Assembly (NCBI RefSeq): GCF_003063455.1
Contig: NZ_NESN01000001.1
Coordinates: forward strand, 558,001-622,000
DNA length: 64,000 nt
Reading direction: 5' to 3'
DNA from: Limnohabitans parvus II-B4
GTDB lineage: Bacteria; Pseudomonadota; Gammaproteobacteria; Burkholderiales; Burkholderiaceae_C
The notes under the pieces are model-generated. The model was not told where the DNA came from, made no database searches, and saw only the letters and a program-made list of their open reading frames with translations. Positions 63,625 through 64,000 of this stretch are shown here, in pieces (position 1 is the stretch's first letter; each line of letters begins with the position of its first letter). The translations under genes were made by a program, and so were the position numbers.

Positions 63625-64000
63625 TCATTTGGATAACCAATACTGTAAAACCGCATAAGAAAGACGAGAAAGCTCAGTCCGCAGCCGATACAAATGGGTT
63701 GGCCAACGTTTGCGTCCACGAAATTTCAAATTGGGGACCGATCCAGGAACAATGGTGGTTGCAACTGCTTCGTTGTGAATCACTGGAAAGGGGCTCACAG
63801 CCATAACCTTAATTTGGTATTTCCACCCAAGATCGAACTCGTGATCATAGGGAAGCGTCATCGGTAAAAGTTTCTCGCTGTAGGCTAGAGCGGCCGTGCG
63901 GTTGATCAAATACGCACTGGAGCAGGTGCATTTACTGAACATCACAGCCAAACCATATTTGGCGTTCAAATTGAACACGGAGACAGGTGTACCCGAATGT
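63625..64000 (-). CDS. Family 25 glycosyltransferase (C-terminal part; truncated by window end)
   Basis: The last 124 or so codons of a leftward gene that stays open to the window edge. SAYLINRTAALAYSEKLLPMTLPYDHEFDLGWKY and KVMAVSPFPVIHNE match the C-terminal half of GT25 lipooligosaccharide galactosyltransferases (LgtB/LpsA type). It would add a sugar, often galactose, to LPS core, in keeping with galE nearby. The codons are more AT-rich than those of the core genes. The true start is outside. Confidence 0.75.
   Translation of the reverse strand, partial: HSGTPVSVFNLNAKYGLAVMFSKCTCSSAYLINRTAALAYSEKLLPMTLPYDHEFDLGWKYQIKVMAVSPFPVIHNEAVATTIVPGSVPNLKFRGRKRWPTHLYRLRTELSRLSYAVLQYWLSK

Overview
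The window looks like chromosomal DNA of a betaproteobacterium in the Burkholderiales, most likely Comamonadaceae (a Limnohabitans- or Rhodoferax-like organism). This is inferred from the moderately high GC, the Bug-type (TctC-like) solute receptor, two DctPQM TRAP systems, the methyltransferase-rhodanese-TolC gene order and the overall style of the proteins. No rRNA, tRNA, CRISPR array, prophage or complete insertion sequence was found. Nearly all of the DNA is occupied by closely packed genes; most long open frames on the opposite strand are shadows of real genes.

Layout. 1-10.1 kb: housekeeping and envelope genes (CinA-like protein, EI24 membrane protein, sterol desaturase-type enzyme, polysaccharide deacetylase, beta-propeller, alpha/beta hydrolase, RsuA-type pseudouridine synthase, EttA, a DEDDh exonuclease, a Bug receptor). 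10.1-13.9 kb: an RhlE-type RNA helicase with a long structured leader and an RGG tail, a cupin and a 2-hydroxyacid dehydrogenase. 13.9-24.0 kb: a LacI-type regulator divergent from an operon with 2-ketoacid reductase, gluconokinase, TRAP transporter, 5-keto-gluconate reductase, L-idonate dehydrogenase, a further SDR and 6-phosphogluconate dehydrogenase. 24.0-36.8 kb: a second sugar-acid locus, built around a FadR-type GntR regulator. Its leftward arm carries a TRAP transporter, two enolase-superfamily dehydratases and an SDR. Its rightward arm carries an IlvD/Edd dehydratase, a DenD-like dehydrogenase, a KDG kinase, a KDGal kinase and a KDPGal aldolase. 36.8-44.3 kb: pirin, a DTW/RIO/VOC overlapping set, thioesterase-GloA, then edd-eda under a HexR-like box. 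44.3-52.3 kb: ChaC, PdxH, an AEC carrier, a ZnuD-like TonB receptor operon, MsrA, and LysR with glutaryl-CoA dehydrogenase. 52.4-57.5 kb: a TetR-controlled RND pump. 57.5-64 kb: methyltransferase, rhodanese and TolC, then lipopolysaccharide genes (GalE, GT2, O-antigen ligase), a transposase remnant and a truncated GT25 gene.

How it fits together. The dominant theme is catabolism of aldonic and keto-aldonic acids. L-idonate, 5-ketogluconate, 2-ketogluconate and gluconate would be funnelled to 6-phosphogluconate by the first operon, then to the pentose phosphate pathway by Gnd in that operon or to pyruvate and glyceraldehyde-3-phosphate by Edd/Eda 20 kb away. The second locus dehydrates one or more unidentified hexonates or pentonates to 2-keto-3-deoxy acids, phosphorylates them with two unrelated kinases and splits them with DgoA. 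Both dctP genes are followed directly by strong intrinsic terminators, which would favour the soluble receptor over the genes beyond.

The most useful leads are the second locus with an unassigned substrate, the paired operator palindromes for the LacI and GntR regulators, the HexR-like box at edd, a family of palindromic intergenic elements that includes a 126-bp tandem array, and a three-gene putative zinc-uptake cassette. No clearly new class of system was identified. All functional names are from reading the sequence and knowledge of families; no searches were run.
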